From assembly GCA_019241735.1 (NCBI GenBank), contig JAFAWN010000442.1, positions 1-6,462 of the forward strand: a stretch of DNA of 6,462 nt, in the 5' to 3' direction. Below are positions 5,829 through 6,462 of the stretch, piece by piece (the stretch's first letter is position 1; each line of letters opens with the position of its first letter). Both the position numbers and the translations under genes were made by a program. Below the pieces are notes generated by a model. That model worked only from the letters and a program-made list of their open reading frames with translations. It was not told where the DNA came from and searched no databases. This DNA is from Terriglobales bacterium (lineage in GTDB: Bacteria > Acidobacteriota > Terriglobia > Terriglobales > Acidobacteriaceae).

Positions 5829-5990
5829 ATGGCTAATACAAAGACTTTAAGCAAGGAAGAGCGAAAGAAAGCCCGTCGTGGTGCGCGAAAGACGCGAAAG
5901 ACGGAGAACCCGCTGAAGGCGCGTGAGTACGCGCGCGGGTCGGCGAAGCGCAAAGTCAAAAAGATGGTTCGCGGGACCTCTAAACGGTAA
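5829..5990 (+). CDS. Small, highly basic 53-residue protein of unknown function
   Basis: The frame encodes 53 residues beginning MANTKTLSKEERKKARRGAR and ending in RGTSKR before TAA. It holds 12 Lys and 10 Arg against 4 Glu and no Asp, His or Cys, a net charge near +18, with a single aromatic residue (Tyr34) and one Pro. No membrane segment or signal peptide is present. The composition resembles ribosome-associated or nucleic-acid-binding peptides, but I recognise no family; it does not match Thx/S31 or other small ribosomal proteins I can recall. A tandem 9-base repeat (CGAAAGACG at 5886-5894 and 5895-5903) encodes Arg-Lys-Thr twice and looks like a slippage duplication. The gene follows the helicase by 24 bases and has its own good Shine-Dalgarno, so it is probably expressed from the helicase promoter. 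Antisense open frames here overlap the 3' end of the helicase gene and lack family features. Confidence 0.7.
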   Translation: MANTKTLSKEERKKARRGARKTRKTENPLKAREYARGSAKRKVKKMVRGTSKR

Positions 5991-6065
5991 GTCGCGGGGC
6001 GAACAGCTTCCCCATAGGCGAAAGCACCGTCCGCCCCATGCGTTTTGTGTTGACCGGATATTTCT

Positions 6066-6085
6066 GCATGCAGCATGCTGCATGC
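6066..6085. repeat. 20-bp perfect palindrome of three GCATGC units, possible operator
   Basis: GCATGCAGCATGCTGCATGC equals its own reverse complement. It contains GCATGC at 6066-6071, 6073-6078 and 6080-6085, a regular 7-base period. It lies 31-50 bases before the permease start. A TTGACC that could act as a -35 box is at 6050-6055, and an 18-base spacing would place the -10 (CATGCT, 6074-6079) inside the palindrome. A regulator-binding site or mRNA leader hairpin is possible; the repeat itself is certain, the role is not. Confidence 0.6.
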
Positions 6086-6115
6086 TGCTGAATACGATTA
6101 AGAGAGCTGACGGAC

Positions 6116-6462
6116 TTGGATAAACCGGCTGCCGAAGTGGTTCGAACCTCCGATAATCAGCTGTTCTGTTGCAAGTCGATTGACAAGCTCATCTCGGATT
6201 CTGAAGAGCCGGAGCGAAGACTAAAAAAAACACTTGGCCCGGTATCGCTGACCGCGCTCGGCATCGGAGCGGTTATTGGATCGGGAATATTCACCGTAAT
6301 CGGCACCGCCATTGCCGGTCAGAAATTCGATACTTCTTCCATCCTCAACGCTCCACTACTCGATTACCTCATCCGGCATCACGCCACGCTAGGCAGGCCG
6401 GGAGCGGGCCCGGCGCTCGCGCTGTCACTGGTGCTGGTGGCAATCGTCTGCGCATTTACCGG
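6116..6462 (+). CDS. APC-superfamily amino acid permease, N-terminal part (3' end outside window)
   Basis: About 115 codons are visible before the window ends. The cytoplasmic N-terminus has SIDKLISDSEEPERRLKKTLGP at 21-42, typical of bacterial cationic amino acid transporter-like APC permeases. TM1 is SLTALGIGAVIGSGIFTVIGTAIAG (44-68) with the GSGIF segment that binds the substrate carboxyl group. An external loop (69-97) follows, then the start of TM2 (ALALSLVLVAIVCAFT, about 100-115). A complete protein would have 12 or more membrane helices and import amino acids by proton coupling. The frame opens after a TGA at 6089-6091 and has no ATG before TM1, so TTG at 6116 is the probable start, with a weak AGAGAG Shine-Dalgarno at 6101-6106. 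Codons 36-38 contain a run of eight A (6223-6230). Family certain; substrate not determined. Confidence 0.92.
   Translation, partial: MDKPAAEVVRTSDNQLFCCKSIDKLISDSEEPERRLKKTLGPVSLTALGIGAVIGSGIFTVIGTAIAGQKFDTSSILNAPLLDYLIRHHATLGRPGAGPALALSLVLVAIVCAFT

Noticed and set aside
5702..6076. Minus-strand open frame of 124 codons covering the helicase 3' end and the small basic gene
   Set aside because: It overlaps the conserved Tudor-like C-terminus of the helicase in antisense, and the plus-strand small gene has the better ribosome binding site and operon-like position.
1..6462. Defence system, CRISPR array, insertion sequence, phage or integrated element
   Set aside because: No transposase, integrase, restriction, toxin-antitoxin or cas-like sequence, no regularly spaced repeats, and no terminal inverted repeats were seen; every long gene is a conserved housekeeping type. 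The helicase has the UvrD/PcrA domain order with a Tudor-like C-terminus, not a defence-type nuclease fusion.

Overview
This is an ordinary-looking stretch of bacterial chromosome with moderately high G+C. It carries housekeeping genes and shows no sign of a phage, plasmid, insertion sequence, CRISPR array or defence system. Protein sequence flavour suggests Acidobacteriota, probably the Terriglobia/Koribacter-like lineage: the Rel enzyme, the FKBP isomerase and above all the permease N-terminus with its LGPVSLTALGIGAVIGSGIF segment. That assignment comes from recognition, not from a search.

Layout. (1) Bases 2-2278, plus strand: the 3' two thirds of a long RelA/SpoT-type (p)ppGpp enzyme gene, then a complete RidA-family deaminase gene, then an exported FKBP-type prolyl isomerase gene. 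Gaps are only 18 and 21 bases, so this is probably one transcription unit. (2) Bases 2279-2431: a convergent intergenic region holding a perfect 16-bp ParB-binding parS site, centred in a 30-bp perfect palindrome, plus a weaker inverted repeat that may end rpmB transcription. (3) Bases 2432-2620, minus strand: rpmB (ribosomal protein L28, zinc-binding Cys4 form) with its own Shine-Dalgarno and a candidate promoter. (4) Bases 2776-3165, plus strand: a cysteine-rich DUF971/GBBH-like N-terminal domain protein with two CPCxxC half-repeats, divergent from rpmB. (5) Bases 3231-5804: a UvrD/PcrA superfamily 1 helicase gene with a TTG start and its own promoter with a perfect TTGACA -35 box. (6) Bases 5829-5990: a 53-residue, extremely basic small protein 24 bases after the helicase gene. 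(7) Bases 5991-6115: an intergenic region with a 20-bp palindrome made of three GCATGC units. (8) From 6116 to the window end: the N-terminus of an APC-family amino acid permease.

Functional links are loose. Rel sets the alarmone level during starvation. RidA removes reactive enamine/imine intermediates of amino acid metabolism. The permease would import amino acids. L28 and possibly the small basic protein serve the ribosome or nucleic acids. UvrD/PcrA acts in repair and clears transcription conflicts. The most informative non-coding element is the parS site, which implies a ParABS chromosome segregation system elsewhere in the genome and suggests the window lies in the origin-proximal part of the chromosome. 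I found no convincing previously undescribed system. The best leads are the parS embedded in a longer palindrome, the small basic protein, the two-fold cysteine architecture of the DUF971 protein and the GCATGC palindrome before the permease.
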